The notes under the pieces are model-generated. The model was not told the origin of the DNA, searched no databases, and saw nothing but the letters and a program-made list of their open reading frames with translations. A program made the translations under genes and the position numbers. Positions 17,265-28,300 of a stretch of 45,478 nt of DNA are shown in pieces. Position 1 is the stretch's first letter. The number at the start of each line of letters is the position of its first letter. This DNA is from Pirellulales bacterium. Lineage in GTDB: Bacteria; Planctomycetota; Planctomycetia; Pirellulales; JALHPA01. Where the stretch lies: positions 1 through 45,478 of the forward strand of contig JANRLT010000071.1 in assembly GCA_033762255.1 (NCBI GenBank), read 5' to 3'.

Positions 17265-20200
17265 ATGCACGCGAATTTGGAATTTTTAGTTTTTTCCCAT
17301 CTCCGTTGGAACTTTGTTTATCAACGGCCGCAACATATTTTATCCCGTTTGGCTCGGCATCATAAAGTGTATTTTATGGAGGAACCATTGGAGACGGAAT
17401 CTTCCACTGGAATGTTGGAAGTTTCTCCCTCCGCCGAAGATCCCAATGTCATCGTCCTTCGCCCCCATACCAATGTGCGGGAAAAAGGATTTACCCCGGC
17501 CCAAATCCAAGCCATCACTCCGCTGTTAAAGGGATTTTTATCAGAAAATCATTGTGATAACTATGCCGCTTGGCTGTATACGCCGCTGGCACATGGTTTT
17601 TTAGAGCAGTTGCGTCCCCAGGCGGTGATTTATGATTGCATGGACGCCTTGGATGCCTTTTTGCATGCTCCCCCGGAATTGCGGGAGCAAGAAGAAAAGC
17701 TTTTAACGTCAGCCGATTTGGTCTTTACCGGAGGGCCGAGTCTGTTTCGTCGCCTGCAAGGTCGCCACCCTGCGGTGCATTGCTTTGCCAGTAGCGTGGA
17801 TGCGGAGCATTTTTCCCAGGCGCAGCAGCAGCGGGAATCGTCCGACCACCGGCCCGAACCCGCGGATCAACAATTTTTACGCAAGCCCCGCCTGGGATAT
17901 TTTGGCGTCATTGATGAGCGCATCGATCTGGAATTGCTGGATACCTTGGCCCGCAGCCGTCCCAATTGGGAAATCGTCATGGTCGGTCCCGTGGTCAAAA
18001 TTTCTCCCGAATCCTTGCCTCGGCACCCCAACCTGCATTATCTGGGCCAAAAACCCTACGCTGAATTGCCGTTATATATGCGCAGTTGGGATGTTTGCCT
18101 GCTCCCCTTTGCGCTCAATGATTCAACCCGGTATATCAGTCCCACCAAAACCCTGGAATACATGGCGGCGGAAAAACCGATTGTTAGCACGCCCATTACG
18201 GATGTGGCGGAACCGTACGGCGAGGTGGTTTATCTGGCGGATACCCCGGATACTTTTGTCGCCCAATGTTCGGCGGCCATGAACCGTACACCGAGTGAGA
18301 AAGAGCGGCAAGTAGAACACATGCGCGGCATATTGGCAAAAACCAGTTGGGAGCGAACGGTCGAGCTTATGCGGGCGCTTATCATGGACCACCTGGGCCA
18401 GGAAAACCAGAACGGGGCGAGCGTAAATCAATCTATGAATCGCTTGAAGGTGGTCGTGGAAAAAACCAAGGGAAATTCCCTGGGAAACGGGGCTGGACAA
18501 AGTTATTCCGCGAATGGCACCAACAAACAGCACAAAAATAACGACCACAACATTGATGCCCCGGTGGTGGTGATTGGAGCGGGCCCCACCGGACTTAGCG
18601 CGGCGTACCACCTAGGGAGTCGGGGCTTTTTAATCGAGCAAAATTCCACCGTGGGTGGATGGTGCCGTTCCCAGGAAGTGGCGGGATTTACCTTTGATTG
18701 CGCGGGGCACATCATGTTCTCTAATGATGCTTACGTGCAAGAATTATATCGCATTTTGCTGGAAGACAACGTCCATTGGCAAAATCGCGAGGCCTGGATT
18801 TACAGTAAGAATGTGTATACCCGTTATCCCTTTCAAGGAGCTTTATACGGCTTGCCGCCCAACGTTATTAAAGAATGCTTGGTCGGCGCGATTGAGTCAC
18901 GGTTCGGCAGTTTAAAAAGTCCCGTGTCCCCCGATAGTAAAGCGAATTCCGCGCATAGCGACACCAAAAACAATGGCTCGACGACAAAATCCGGTGGTAA
19001 CGGCCGCGCTGTCGAACAGAACGGCAACGGGCATGCCGCACATTCGGACGGAGCATCCACGCAGCGTCATGGCACAAATGGAACATTAAAAAATGGCGCC
19101 GCTACAAATGGCATCTCACCACTTGGTTTATCCGGAGGAACTCCGGCGCCTGTGAGGGGAGGACGCCTGGGCAATATGGCCCTGCCGGGCCAACGGCCTG
19201 AATTACACCGTGAAATTTTGCCCGCCGCCAGCACACCGCCCGCCCCTTTGTCATGCCAGCTCTCCAAGGATACCACCAACGGAAATTCCGCCAAGATTCC
19301 CGCGGGAGATGTCAAAGATTGCTGCGCGGATGGAATCCTGGAAAGCAGCGCTCCCCTGGTCGATGCCGCCCCCCATGACGCGCCAGCAAAAGAACCGCGT
19401 AATTTTGAAGAGTTTATTTATAAGGTCTGGGGGGCGGGCATCGCGCGGCATTTTGCGATTCCTTACAACCAAAAATTATGGGCCGTACCCCTGACCGAAA
19501 TGGAAACTTCATGGCTCGGGGGCCGAGTGCCACTACCCGATCTGGAAGAGATCATTGATGGAGCGTTGCAGCCCGTGGCCAAACCCATGGGTCCAAATTC
19601 GCGGTTTGGATATCCGCTGCGCGGCGGCTTTCAAGCGCTCATGAATGGTTTTTTGCCCCATGTGCGGGATCGTTTAGCCTTGAATTGCCGGGTGGCCGCG
19701 GTTTCCCCCGCGCGGCATACCATTACCCTGCAAGATGGCCGGGTGGCGCGCTATCAAAAGCTTATCAGCACCATGCCCTTGCCGGTGCTGGTGCGCATGC
19801 TGGGGGACGAGGCCCCCCCGGAAATCCACGAGGCCGTTTCACGGCTCAGGCATGTTTCGGTCCGGTGCGTAAACTTGGGCGTGGGACACGAAAAACTGAC
19901 CGAAAAACACTGGATTTACTATCCTGAACAAACCGTTTTTCACCGGATCTTTGTCCAGGGCAACGCCAGCCCATATTGCAATCCTCCCGGGGGATTTGGG
20001 TTAACCTGCGAGATCACCTATTCCCCGCACAAACCATTGCCGTGTGATGGCGAAGAGTTAACTCAATTGTGCATCCGCGAATGCCGCGAAGTGGGAATCA
20101 TCGGGCCGGATGATCCCATCTGGGTCACCAGTCAGGTGGATATGCCTTATGCGTATGTGGTCTACGATCATCAACGGGCTGCAGCGATCTCCGTGATTCG

Positions 20201-20384
20201 TCAATTTATGGCCGAGAATGACATTATTTTATCGGGACGTTACAGCGAGTGGGAATATTACAACTCCGACCATGCGTTTATCGCGGGAAAGAAAGCCGCG
20301 GAAGAAGCCTTGGAAAGTATTAAGCCCCACCCCACGCATGGCACTGCCAAGCCTAGCCCGGAAACGGCGCGCTCGCTCGCCTGA
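17265..20384 (+). CDS. Glycosyltransferase fused to UDP-galactopyranose-mutase-like flavoprotein
   Basis: This is a 1039-residue fusion. Residues 1-375 are a GT-B-type glycosyltransferase: FSHLRWNFVYQRPQHILSRL near the start, LGYFGVIDERIDLELL (210-225) beginning the donor domain, and STRYISPTKTLEYMAAEKPI (287-306) with the nucleotide-sugar-binding Glu. A Gly/Asn-rich linker (380-430) leads to an FAD-binding domain with VVVIGAGPTGLSAAYHLG (434-451) and a GG motif at 464-465, as in UDP-galactopyranose mutase and related amine-oxidase-like flavoproteins. A low-complexity insert (about 550-710, rich in Asn, Gly, Ser and His) splits this domain. The ATG has GGGAG twelve bases upstream. The role is probably sugar ring contraction plus transfer in surface polysaccharide synthesis. 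Confidence 0.8.
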   Translation: MHANLEFLVFSHLRWNFVYQRPQHILSRLARHHKVYFMEEPLETESSTGMLEVSPSAEDPNVIVLRPHTNVREKGFTPAQIQAITPLLKGFLSENHCDNYAAWLYTPLAHGFLEQLRPQAVIYDCMDALDAFLHAPPELREQEEKLLTSADLVFTGGPSLFRRLQGRHPAVHCFASSVDAEHFSQAQQQRESSDHRPEPADQQFLRKPRLGYFGVIDERIDLELLDTLARSRPNWEIVMVGPVVKISPESLPRHPNLHYLGQKPYAELPLYMRSWDVCLLPFALNDSTRYISPTKTLEYMAAEKPIVSTPITDVAEPYGEVVYLADTPDTFVAQCSAAMNRTPSEKERQVEHMRGILAKTSWERTVELMRALIMDHLGQENQNGASVNQSMNRLKVVVEKTKGNSLGNGAGQSYSANGTNKQHKNNDHNIDAPVVVIGAGPTGLSAAYHLGSRGFLIEQNSTVGGWCRSQEVAGFTFDCAGHIMFSNDAYVQELYRILLEDNVHWQNREAWIYSKNVYTRYPFQGALYGLPPNVIKECLVGAIESRFGSLKSPVSPDSKANSAHSDTKNNGSTTKSGGNGRAVEQNGNGHAAHSDGASTQRHGTNGTLKNGAATNGISPLGLSGGTPAPVRGGRLGNMALPGQRPELHREILPAASTPPAPLSCQLSKDTTNGNSAKIPAGDVKDCCADGILESSAPLVDAAPHDAPAKEPRNFEEFIYKVWGAGIARHFAIPYNQKLWAVPLTEMETSWLGGRVPLPDLEEIIDGALQPVAKPMGPNSRFGYPLRGGFQALMNGFLPHVRDRLALNCRVAAVSPARHTITLQDGRVARYQKLISTMPLPVLVRMLGDEAPPEIHEAVSRLRHVSVRCVNLGVGHEKLTEKHWIYYPEQTVFHRIFVQGNASPYCNPPGGFGLTCEITYSPHKPLPCDGEELTQLCIRECREVGIIGPDDPIWVTSQVDMPYAYVVYDHQRAAAISVIRQFMAENDIILSGRYSEWEYYNSDHAFIAGKKAAEEALESIKPHPTHGTAKPSPETARSLA

Positions 20385-20450
20385 TAAGCGAAAGATTTAT
20401 CCCCAGGCGTTGATTAACTCATTGAGAGCACCCCTAGCCCAGAGCCGTTT

Positions 20451-20891
20451 ATGTTAACCCTTTCCGAAGAATTATTGTCTCCTTCCCCGGGAATCGCGGA
20501 AGACACCTGGGAAGCCGCCTGTCGCCAATTACTGGATGCCGTCCCCCAAGAATACCTTTCCTTGATTAGCTTGTTGCTGAAGGAGCGGAACGGGGGAGGC
20601 TGCGGGTTGCGCGATTGGATTTCGGCCGTGGCTTTTCGCGGAGCCAAGTTTCCCCACAGTATTCCTCCCCAAATCGTGAGAATTTATTTAAATGATCCCG
20701 AAGCCGTCCCCTTGCATGATTGTGAGGAATGCGGCTTGGCCGTGCCTGTGCGTCCCAATCGGGTCCATGGCCTCGAAAGCGACCCGGAATGCGAGTATTT
20801 TCCCACTTGTCCGTTATGCGGCGGCCGGACCGGTCCCTTTTATTATTGGTCGGAATTTCGCACCCAGCTCCAGCGCCGCAAACCGCGCTAG
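20451..20891 (+). CDS. Small protein with Cys-rich zinc-ribbon-like C-terminus
   Basis: This 146-residue protein lies between two large carbohydrate genes on the same strand. The first 70 residues are helical (for example DAVPQEYLSLISLLLKER). The second half has HDCEECG, then CEYFPTCPLCGG, so two C-x2-C pairs that could form one zinc ribbon. No ribosome binding site stands out. I do not recognise the family. The context suggests a role linked to the polysaccharide cluster, but this is weak. Confidence 0.6.
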   Translation: MLTLSEELLSPSPGIAEDTWEAACRQLLDAVPQEYLSLISLLLKERNGGGCGLRDWISAVAFRGAKFPHSIPPQIVRIYLNDPEAVPLHDCEECGLAVPVRPNRVHGLESDPECEYFPTCPLCGGRTGPFYYWSEFRTQLQRRKPR

Positions 20892-20932
20892 GTATGCCTT
20901 ATCGCTAATCCGCGAACCGACAGGGGGGATTA

Positions 20933-23152
20933 ATGTCAATAACATTTAGTCCAATGGATTTGCAAATGTGGGGTGGCTTGGAATGTACCGTCAACCGCGT
21001 ACGGAATCGGTATTTTGACCAGTTGCATTTGTCCGGACACCGCGGCGCGCAAAGTCTTCAGGATTTGGAGCTGTTGGCCGGAATGGGGTTGACCGCCCTG
21101 CGATACCCGGTGTTATGGGAACATCATGGCACGGCCGGGGGAAGTTTACGGGAACTCCCCTTGGTGGAACGGCAATTGGAAAAAATAAAAAGCCTGGGGA
21201 TGGAACCAATCGTGGGCTTATTGCACCATGGCAGCGGGCCTCCGGGAACAGATTTGCTATCCGCGAACTTTGTGGAGGGATTTTCCACATATGCGGCGCG
21301 GATCGCCCAAAAATTCCCTTGGATCGAGTATTACACCCCCATCAACGAACCGCTCACCACGGCGCGCTTTAGCGGATTATACGGACACTGGTATCCCCAC
21401 AAACGTTCGGACCGTGACTTTGCTCTGATGTTATTGCAACAATGCCGCGCCATTCTCAGCGCGATGCGGCAAATTCAGCGGATCAATCCGCGCGCAAAAT
21501 TGGTATTCACCGAAAACCTCGAATATGTGCATAGCACGCCCCCGTTAAAGTATCAAACCGACTTTGAAAACGAACGCCGCTGGCTGTCAGCGGATTTAAT
21601 TTTGGGAAAAGTTGGGCGGGGTCATCCCCTGTGGGACTATTTTCGGGATGCCAAGGTTAATCGCGGCGAACTAGAATGGTTTCAACGAAATAAACTGGTC
21701 CGCGGGGTAATTCTGGGATGGAATTATTATGTGACCAGCGAACGCTTCTTGGATCATCGCATTAGCCTTTACCCCCCCCGCATGCATGGAGGAAACAACC
21801 GCCACGCTTATGTTGATGTAGAGGCCGTGCGCATCCGCCGGCAGGGACTATTAGGCTTGGAGTGCCTGCTTACCCAGGCATGGGAACGCTATGGCCTCCC
21901 CTTGGCGCTGACTGAATGCCATTTGGCCTGCCATCGCGAGTCCCAGTTACGATGGTTGTGGGATGCCTGGCAGGCTGGCCGCCGACTTAGAAAACAGGGC
22001 GTCGACCTCCGGGCTGTCACCGCTTGGAGTATGTTTGGCAGCCACAATTGGAATCATTTGTGCACGCGGGATGACGGACATTATGAATCCGGCGTATTTG
22101 ATATTCGCGGACAAACACGCCGTCCCACCGCGCTGGCCCATCTGGTAAAACATTTGACGCAAAAAACGCCGCTGCCGACAACCACTTTGATAGGCAAGGG
22201 TTGGTGGAATGGTCCGGAGCGGTTTTGCTATTCCCCCTTTAATACAGCCACGGAATCAAAAGTCCGCAGGAGCTTGCCCACCACCCCGCAGACAACCGCC
22301 AAAATCCTTATCTTGGGGGCAAATGGGACCTTGGGACGCGCGTTTCAATGGGCTTGCCGCGAGCGCGGCCTGGACCATGTGGCCTGCGTCCGCAATCAAG
22401 TTGACATTACCGATTCAAATTCCGTGGCGGCCATGTATGAACAGTGGCGCCCCTGGGCAATCATTAACGCGGCGGGCTATGTGCGGGTGGATCAAGCCGA
22501 ATCCGATCCTCGTTCCTGCCAGTTGGCCAATGTCACGGGTCCCGCCCAGCTTGCATGCCTGGCCCGCGCGCGCGGAGTCCGATTATTAACCTTTTCCAGC
22601 GATCTTGTGTTTGATGGCCGAACCGCCAACCCTTACTTGGAAAACGCGGCGGTCCGACCGCTTTCGACCTATGGACGAACAAAGGCCCTCGCCGAGGATG
22701 TCGTGCTGGCCATCGATAAAAACGCCTTAGTCGTGCGAACCAGCGCGTTTTTTGGACCTTGGGACGATGCAAATTTTTTGACCAGCGCTCTGCGCCGCTT
22801 AGCCGCGGGAGAGCGGATTTCAGCCGCCCGCGATTGGGTGGTTTCACCCACGTATGTGCCGGACTTGGTGCATAATTGCCTGGACCTGCTGATGGATGGC
22901 GAATCGGGTGTGTGGCATTTAGCCAATGACGGACGGGTGAGTTGGGCCGAATTCGCCTGTCAGGCGGCGGAAATTTTTGGTTTTTCACGCGTGGCCATTC
23001 ACGCCTGCCCTGGGCGGGAATTAAACCTACCCGCTCCCCGTCCGGCATATAGCGCGTTGGCCAGCACCCGGGGATACCTTTTGCCCACCTTGGCGAATTC
23101 CCTGGAACGTTACCATGCGGAACTGATTTCCAGCAATAAGCTCGCGGTTTAA
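20933..23152 (+). CDS. GH1 glycosidase fused to RmlD-like sugar reductase
   Basis: This 739-residue protein has GGGGGG just before its ATG. Residues 1-415 are a family 1 glycoside hydrolase TIM barrel: YYTPINEP with acid/base E139, and LPLALTECH with the likely nucleophile E328. Residues 455-739 are an RmlD/extended-SDR domain: ILILGANGTLG (458-468), IINAAGYVRVDQAE (510-523), FSSDLVFDG (554-562) and STYGRTKALAE with catalytic Y580 and K584. RmlD reduces dTDP-4-keto-rhamnose. The fusion suggests that one polypeptide trims a glycoside and makes or modifies a deoxysugar. The GH2 gene follows 14 bases later. Confidence 0.82.
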   Translation: MSITFSPMDLQMWGGLECTVNRVRNRYFDQLHLSGHRGAQSLQDLELLAGMGLTALRYPVLWEHHGTAGGSLRELPLVERQLEKIKSLGMEPIVGLLHHGSGPPGTDLLSANFVEGFSTYAARIAQKFPWIEYYTPINEPLTTARFSGLYGHWYPHKRSDRDFALMLLQQCRAILSAMRQIQRINPRAKLVFTENLEYVHSTPPLKYQTDFENERRWLSADLILGKVGRGHPLWDYFRDAKVNRGELEWFQRNKLVRGVILGWNYYVTSERFLDHRISLYPPRMHGGNNRHAYVDVEAVRIRRQGLLGLECLLTQAWERYGLPLALTECHLACHRESQLRWLWDAWQAGRRLRKQGVDLRAVTAWSMFGSHNWNHLCTRDDGHYESGVFDIRGQTRRPTALAHLVKHLTQKTPLPTTTLIGKGWWNGPERFCYSPFNTATESKVRRSLPTTPQTTAKILILGANGTLGRAFQWACRERGLDHVACVRNQVDITDSNSVAAMYEQWRPWAIINAAGYVRVDQAESDPRSCQLANVTGPAQLACLARARGVRLLTFSSDLVFDGRTANPYLENAAVRPLSTYGRTKALAEDVVLAIDKNALVVRTSAFFGPWDDANFLTSALRRLAAGERISAARDWVVSPTYVPDLVHNCLDLLMDGESGVWHLANDGRVSWAEFACQAAEIFGFSRVAIHACPGRELNLPAPRPAYSALASTRGYLLPTLANSLERYHAELISSNKLAV

Positions 23153-23166
23153 CTAGGAGTACTGGC

Positions 23167-25038
23167 GTGTCCCCTGAAAGCTTGACGGTGGAGCCGCACC
23201 CGCGGCCGTTGTTGGAACGCGCGGGCTGGATTTCGCTGAGCGGGACGTGGGACTTTGCCATTGACGCGGACGGAGTTTGGCGGACGCCGCAACAAGCGTC
23301 CTGGCCATCCGCCATCCGCGTCCCCTTTGCACCCGAGACCGTCGCCAGCGGCGTGCATCACACGGGACTATTTCGCGCTTGCTGGTATCGGCGCCGGTTT
23401 CGCGTTCCTCCCTTGCCCCGCGCTAGCCGGTTAATATTGCACTTTGGCGCGGTGGATTACTCGGCCGAGGTCTGGATTAACAATAAATTGGCGGTGCGGC
23501 ACGAAGGGGGACATACGCCCTTTGGTGTCGATATCACCGAGCTCCTGGAAGGGGAAGAGCAAACGGTGGTTGTGCGGGCCGAGGATGATCCCAATGATCT
23601 GGCCAAGCCCCGGGGAAAACAAGACTGGCAGCTTCATCCCCATTCCATCTGGTATCCCCGCACGACCGGCATCTGGCAGGGAGTCTGGCTGGAAGTTGTT
23701 CCGGCGGTTTTTATTTCCACCCTCCGCTGGACGCCCAACATTGAACGGTGGGAAATCGGCATGGAAGCGCGGATAGGCGGCGCGCTTTCTTCGGATACGT
23801 ATCTGACGGTAAAGCTCTGGTCGGCGAATACCATCATTGCCGAGGATCGCTATCATTTGTTAGGCAATGAGTTGATGCGCCGAATCGCGCTGTCCGATCC
23901 GGGTATCGATGATTATCGTAATGAATTGCTGTGGTCCCCCGCCCGCCCCACCTTGATCCAAGCGCGGCTCAACCTGGAAAACGGGGCGGGAGAAACCCTT
24001 GACTCCGTTCATAGCTACACCGCCCTCCGCTCCATCGCGATCCAAGGGGATCGCTTTGTGTTAAACGGGCGACCCTACCCCTTGCGCATGGTCCTGGACC
24101 AGGGTTACTGGCCCGATACCGGCCTGACCCCCCCCCACGACCAGGCGTTACGCCGGGATATTCAACTTATCAAGGCCATGGGCTTTAACGGCGTGCGCAA
24201 ACATCAAAAAATCGAATGCCCCGGCTTTTTATACTGGGCCGATGTGCTGGGTTTATTGGTTTGGGAGGAAATGCCCAGCGCTTACCGCTTTACAAAACTT
24301 TCCATCGAGCGGCTAACCCGCGAATGGATCGAGGTCATCGAACGGGACTCCAGTCATCCATGTATCGTCGCGTGGATGCCCTTTAATGAGTCCTGGGGGG
24401 TTCCCGACCTGCCTGATAGCCCCACGCAACGACACTATGTGCAGGCGCTGTATCATTTGACAAAGACACTGGATCCCACCCGGCCCGTCATTGGCAATGA
24501 TGGTTGGGAAAGCGTTGCCACGGATATTATTGGCATTCATGATTATGATCACGACCCCGAGCGCATCGCCCACCGTTATGGCGCGGAAACCCTGCCGCGG
24601 TTGCTCAAACGCGAGCGCCCCGGAGGAAGAATACTCTTACTGGGGAGCCACGCGACCGATGACCAGCCGATTATGCTCACCGAATTTGGTGGTATCGCGT
24701 TTTCCCCCGATCCCGCGCGCACGTGGGGTTATACGCGGGCGGATACCGCGGAACAATTCGCCACAGACTACGCCAACTTGTTGGAGGCGGTAAGATCTTC
24801 CACGACTTTGGCCGGTTTTTGCTATACGCAGTTCACGGATACCTATCAGGAAGCAAATGGATTACTGTACGCCGACCGCACCCCTAAAATTCCGATCGAA
24901 TTGATTCGCGAGGCCACCCGCGGAGGGCAACCCCTCCCGGAACCTATCGAATGGGAATGGCGGGAAAGACTCATGAGCGCGCAACGCACCCAATATCTGA
25001 TACCCAGCGAAGATTATCGCACGCATCGGGATCGTTAA
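23167..25038 (+). CDS. GH2 family glycosidase (beta-galactosidase/glucuronidase-like)
   Basis: This 623-residue protein starts with GTG, with AGGAG eight bases upstream and 14 bases after the preceding stop, so it is co-transcribed. It has the GH2 order: sugar-binding jelly roll (about 20-180, SGTWDFAID and YSAEVWINNKLAVRHEGGHT), Ig-like domain (about 185-290), then a TIM barrel (about 295-600) with WMPFNESWG carrying acid/base E408 and IMLTEFGG carrying nucleophile E506. There is no signal peptide, so it is probably cytoplasmic. With the GH1-RmlD fusion and the mutase-like fusion it makes a sugar-processing operon. Substrate is not assignable from sequence. Confidence 0.85.
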   Translation: MSPESLTVEPHPRPLLERAGWISLSGTWDFAIDADGVWRTPQQASWPSAIRVPFAPETVASGVHHTGLFRACWYRRRFRVPPLPRASRLILHFGAVDYSAEVWINNKLAVRHEGGHTPFGVDITELLEGEEQTVVVRAEDDPNDLAKPRGKQDWQLHPHSIWYPRTTGIWQGVWLEVVPAVFISTLRWTPNIERWEIGMEARIGGALSSDTYLTVKLWSANTIIAEDRYHLLGNELMRRIALSDPGIDDYRNELLWSPARPTLIQARLNLENGAGETLDSVHSYTALRSIAIQGDRFVLNGRPYPLRMVLDQGYWPDTGLTPPHDQALRRDIQLIKAMGFNGVRKHQKIECPGFLYWADVLGLLVWEEMPSAYRFTKLSIERLTREWIEVIERDSSHPCIVAWMPFNESWGVPDLPDSPTQRHYVQALYHLTKTLDPTRPVIGNDGWESVATDIIGIHDYDHDPERIAHRYGAETLPRLLKRERPGGRILLLGSHATDDQPIMLTEFGGIAFSPDPARTWGYTRADTAEQFATDYANLLEAVRSSTTLAGFCYTQFTDTYQEANGLLYADRTPKIPIELIREATRGGQPLPEPIEWEWRERLMSAQRTQYLIPSEDYRTHRDR

Positions 25039-25371
25039 TCAGACGGAAAAATAGGAAACTCCCCGTCCCGACATAAAAAGCCACTCCCGCCCTGGGGATT
25101 AGAAAAGCCTTTATATATTACGTAAAGTCCAGCCTTGCAAGAGTTTATGCAATTCCTTAGAGGAGCGCGGCGATTCGTGAAGAGGCATAAATTTGGCTAC
25201 ACCCCGCGTCACGCGTTATAATCCCAAAAATTCAACGGCCAATGCCGTCATGTAACACCTTCAGGGCCGCCGCCGCCGTTGCCCACCTCGAATAGCCATT
25301 GGACCCGCTTCGTGGGTCTGGATGGATAGCTGTTTTCGCCCCCCTTTGTCATTCCTGCCAGCGGACTTCCC
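25039..25371. other. Intergenic, nothing recognised
   Basis: About 330 bases separate the carbohydrate cluster from the cytochrome-type gene. I see no gene, no clear terminator and no confident promoter. Confidence 0.5.
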
Positions 25372-28300
25372 ATGCGTGTCCTGTGGATCATCTTACGCAG
25401 CTTGGGCGTGGTTCTTTGTGGAATTATATTTACCAAGGCGCGACTTGCCTTGGCGGAGCCACCCGATTACCTGCAACAGATCAAGCCTATATTGCGGCAA
25501 CGCTGTTTTGCCTGTCACAGCGGTCTTAAAGCCGAGGGGGGATTGCGCCTGGATGCGGCCAGTTTCATCAACAAAGGGGGAGATAGCGGGCCCGCGCTGC
25601 TAGCGGGCCAGTCCGAAAAAAGTGAATTAATCGCGCGGGTTACCAGTCATGACGAATCGGAACGAATGCCCCAGGAAGGAGCCGAGCTGCCAGAGGCCGA
25701 GATTCAAATCCTTAAGCAATGGATTGATCAAGGGGCAGCCCTGCCGGAGGAACCACTCCCCCCCGACCCGCTCACACATTGGTCCTTTGTCGCGCCGCGA
25801 CGCCCCCCGATACCACCCCAAAGCGACCATAGTCCTTTAGCCGCGTCGGCTAATCCCGTTGATCGGTTTATTGCCGCGCGGCAGAACGCGCTGGGCGTGA
25901 CGCCCCTGCCCCCCGCGGATAAAGCCGAGTTGTTACGGCGGGTCACGTTGGATTTGACTGGTCTGCCCCCCACCACCGCGGAGATGCAAGCCTTTATGGC
26001 GGATAGTTCGCCCGTCGCGTACACGGCCGTGGTGGATCGGCTGCTAGCCAGTCCCCGCTATGCCGAGCGCTGGGGCCGGCACTGGATGGATGTCTGGCGA
26101 TATAGCGACTGGGACGGATTTGGAGCCGAAGTCCGCGAAAGCCAGCCCCATATTTGGCGTTGGCGCGATTGGATCATCCAGTCGCTGGCGGACGACAAAC
26201 CGTATAATCAAATGCTGGTCGAAATGCTGGCTGGCGATGAGTTAGCGCCCGCTGATCCCGACATCCTGCGGGCGACCGGATTTTTAGCCCGTAATTATCA
26301 TCGCTATAGCCGCAACACCTGGCTGGAAAACACCATCGAACATACCGGCAAGGCGTTTTTGGGCCTGACACTGAACTGCGCGCGGTGCCACGACCATAAA
26401 TATGATCCCATTTCGCAAGCAGAATACTACCAATTGCGGGCTGTCTTTGAACCTTATGACGTGCGAATTGATCCCCTCCCCGGAGCAATCGACCCCGTCG
26501 CGGGAGGCTTATCACGGGTGTATGACGCCCGCCCGGAGCAACCCACGTATCTGTTTGAACGGGGTAATGAAAAGCAGCCCGACACCGAACATCCACTGAT
26601 AGCTTCGCTACCCCGCATTTTAGGGGAAAGAAAATTAGCCGCGGAACAGCGCGAATTGCCCGTGACGGCCTGGTATCCGGCTGTCGCCCGCTCGTTTCAG
26701 AACGACTTTCTGGCCCAAAAAGAAGCAACCCTGAGCGCCGCCCGCGCGGAACTAGCCACGGCCCGCGCGGACTGGGATAAGCATCGTGCCGCTCCCTCCC
26801 CCACCGTCCCCGCTCCGCCAGCAACCGCGACATTGGCGGATCAGGCAAAGATTGTGGCCCCTGATCGGGGTGAGAAATTTTTATGGGATAATTTTTTGCG
26901 GCGAGACACCGAATTATGGCTATATGACCGGGGCAATTGGGAATTGACGGGGCAAGGTGTGCGGCAAACCGATCCCGCCGCCGATTTTTGCCTGATGATT
27001 TCCCAATCCCAACACCCCGCTGATTTCGTCGCCCGATATGCCTTTACCATTCGCGGCGGCGATGGCTATCGCTCGGTCGGACTGGCGTTTGATTTGACGG
27101 ATAAGGATAACTTTCAGGCTTATTATTTAACGGCGTTTCCCGACAATCCCGGTAGCCAGTTCTTGCAGCGTGTTCGGGGAGCGGATACTTATCCCTCCGG
27201 CACCCACCGCGCATTTCCTGTGAATGTTGACTCCCCCCAAGAGGTCATCCTGGCGGTCCGCGGCCAACTGGTCAATGTTTGGGTGGGGGGAAAATTTCTC
27301 CTGGCATACCAGTTACCCCAGCCCCGCGCGGCGGGGGGCAAACTTGCGCTTTGGACCTTTGACGCGGTCGCTGATTTTCATCAAATTAGCGTGGAAGAGC
27401 TTAGCCCGGAGGTCGCGCTCGTTCCCGCCACACTTCCCGACTCTGGCGACAAAGCAATCGCGCAGCCGGAAGATCCCGTATTGACACAATTACGATTGCA
27501 ACAGCGGGTGGAATTGGCAAGCGCAAAGCTCGCCCTGGCGGCGGCGGATGAACTATCCACGCGGGCGCGCATGGCGGCGGATCAATTGCGGTACATGGTC
27601 CCGCGGGAAGAAGCTCCCTCGGACGCCACTTCCACTCCCACTCCCGCAGTAACGGACGCCATCTCCGTGGCGGTGCGGGCGGAAGCAGCCGAAAAAACCG
27701 CCGCCGCTCAACTAAAGCTTGTTACCGCGCGACACGAATTGTCCCTGGCCGCGACTAAGGCCGAAAACGCCTCCACCTTGCCAAAGTTGCAAGAAGCCGT
27801 CGCCCAGGCTGAACAAGCGGTGCAAACCTTGGCGGCCCAAGCGCCCGCGGCGGATTACGCCCCGCTTGGCCCCCAATACCCCAAAAGCAGCACCGGCCGA
27901 CGGTTGGCCCTGGCGCGGCGCATCGCCGATAATCAAAATCCACTGACAGCGAGAGTGGCTGTCAACCATCTTTGGCTGCGTCATTTTGGCGCGCCATTGG
28001 TCCCCACCATGTTTGATTATGGTCATAACGGCAAACCTCCCACCCACCCCGAATTACTGGATTGGCTGGCGGTTGAATTCATGGAAGGGGGCTGGCGAAT
28101 GCGGCCGTTGCACCGGCTGATCGTGACTAGCCAGGCATATCAAATGGCTAGCCACGGCTCCGAGGAACTTACATCGCAGAATATGCGGCTGGACCGGGAT
28201 AATCAGGCGCTGTGGCGGATGAACTCGCGCCGGCTCGAGGCCGAAGCGGTTCGGGACGCGGTGTTGTATGTGTCGGGACGATTGGATTTTACCGCGGGAG

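Noticed and set aside
23152-23361. Minus-strand frames within the GH2 gene
   Set aside because: They are shadow frames of the GH2 and GH1-RmlD coding regions with no ribosome site and unnatural composition.
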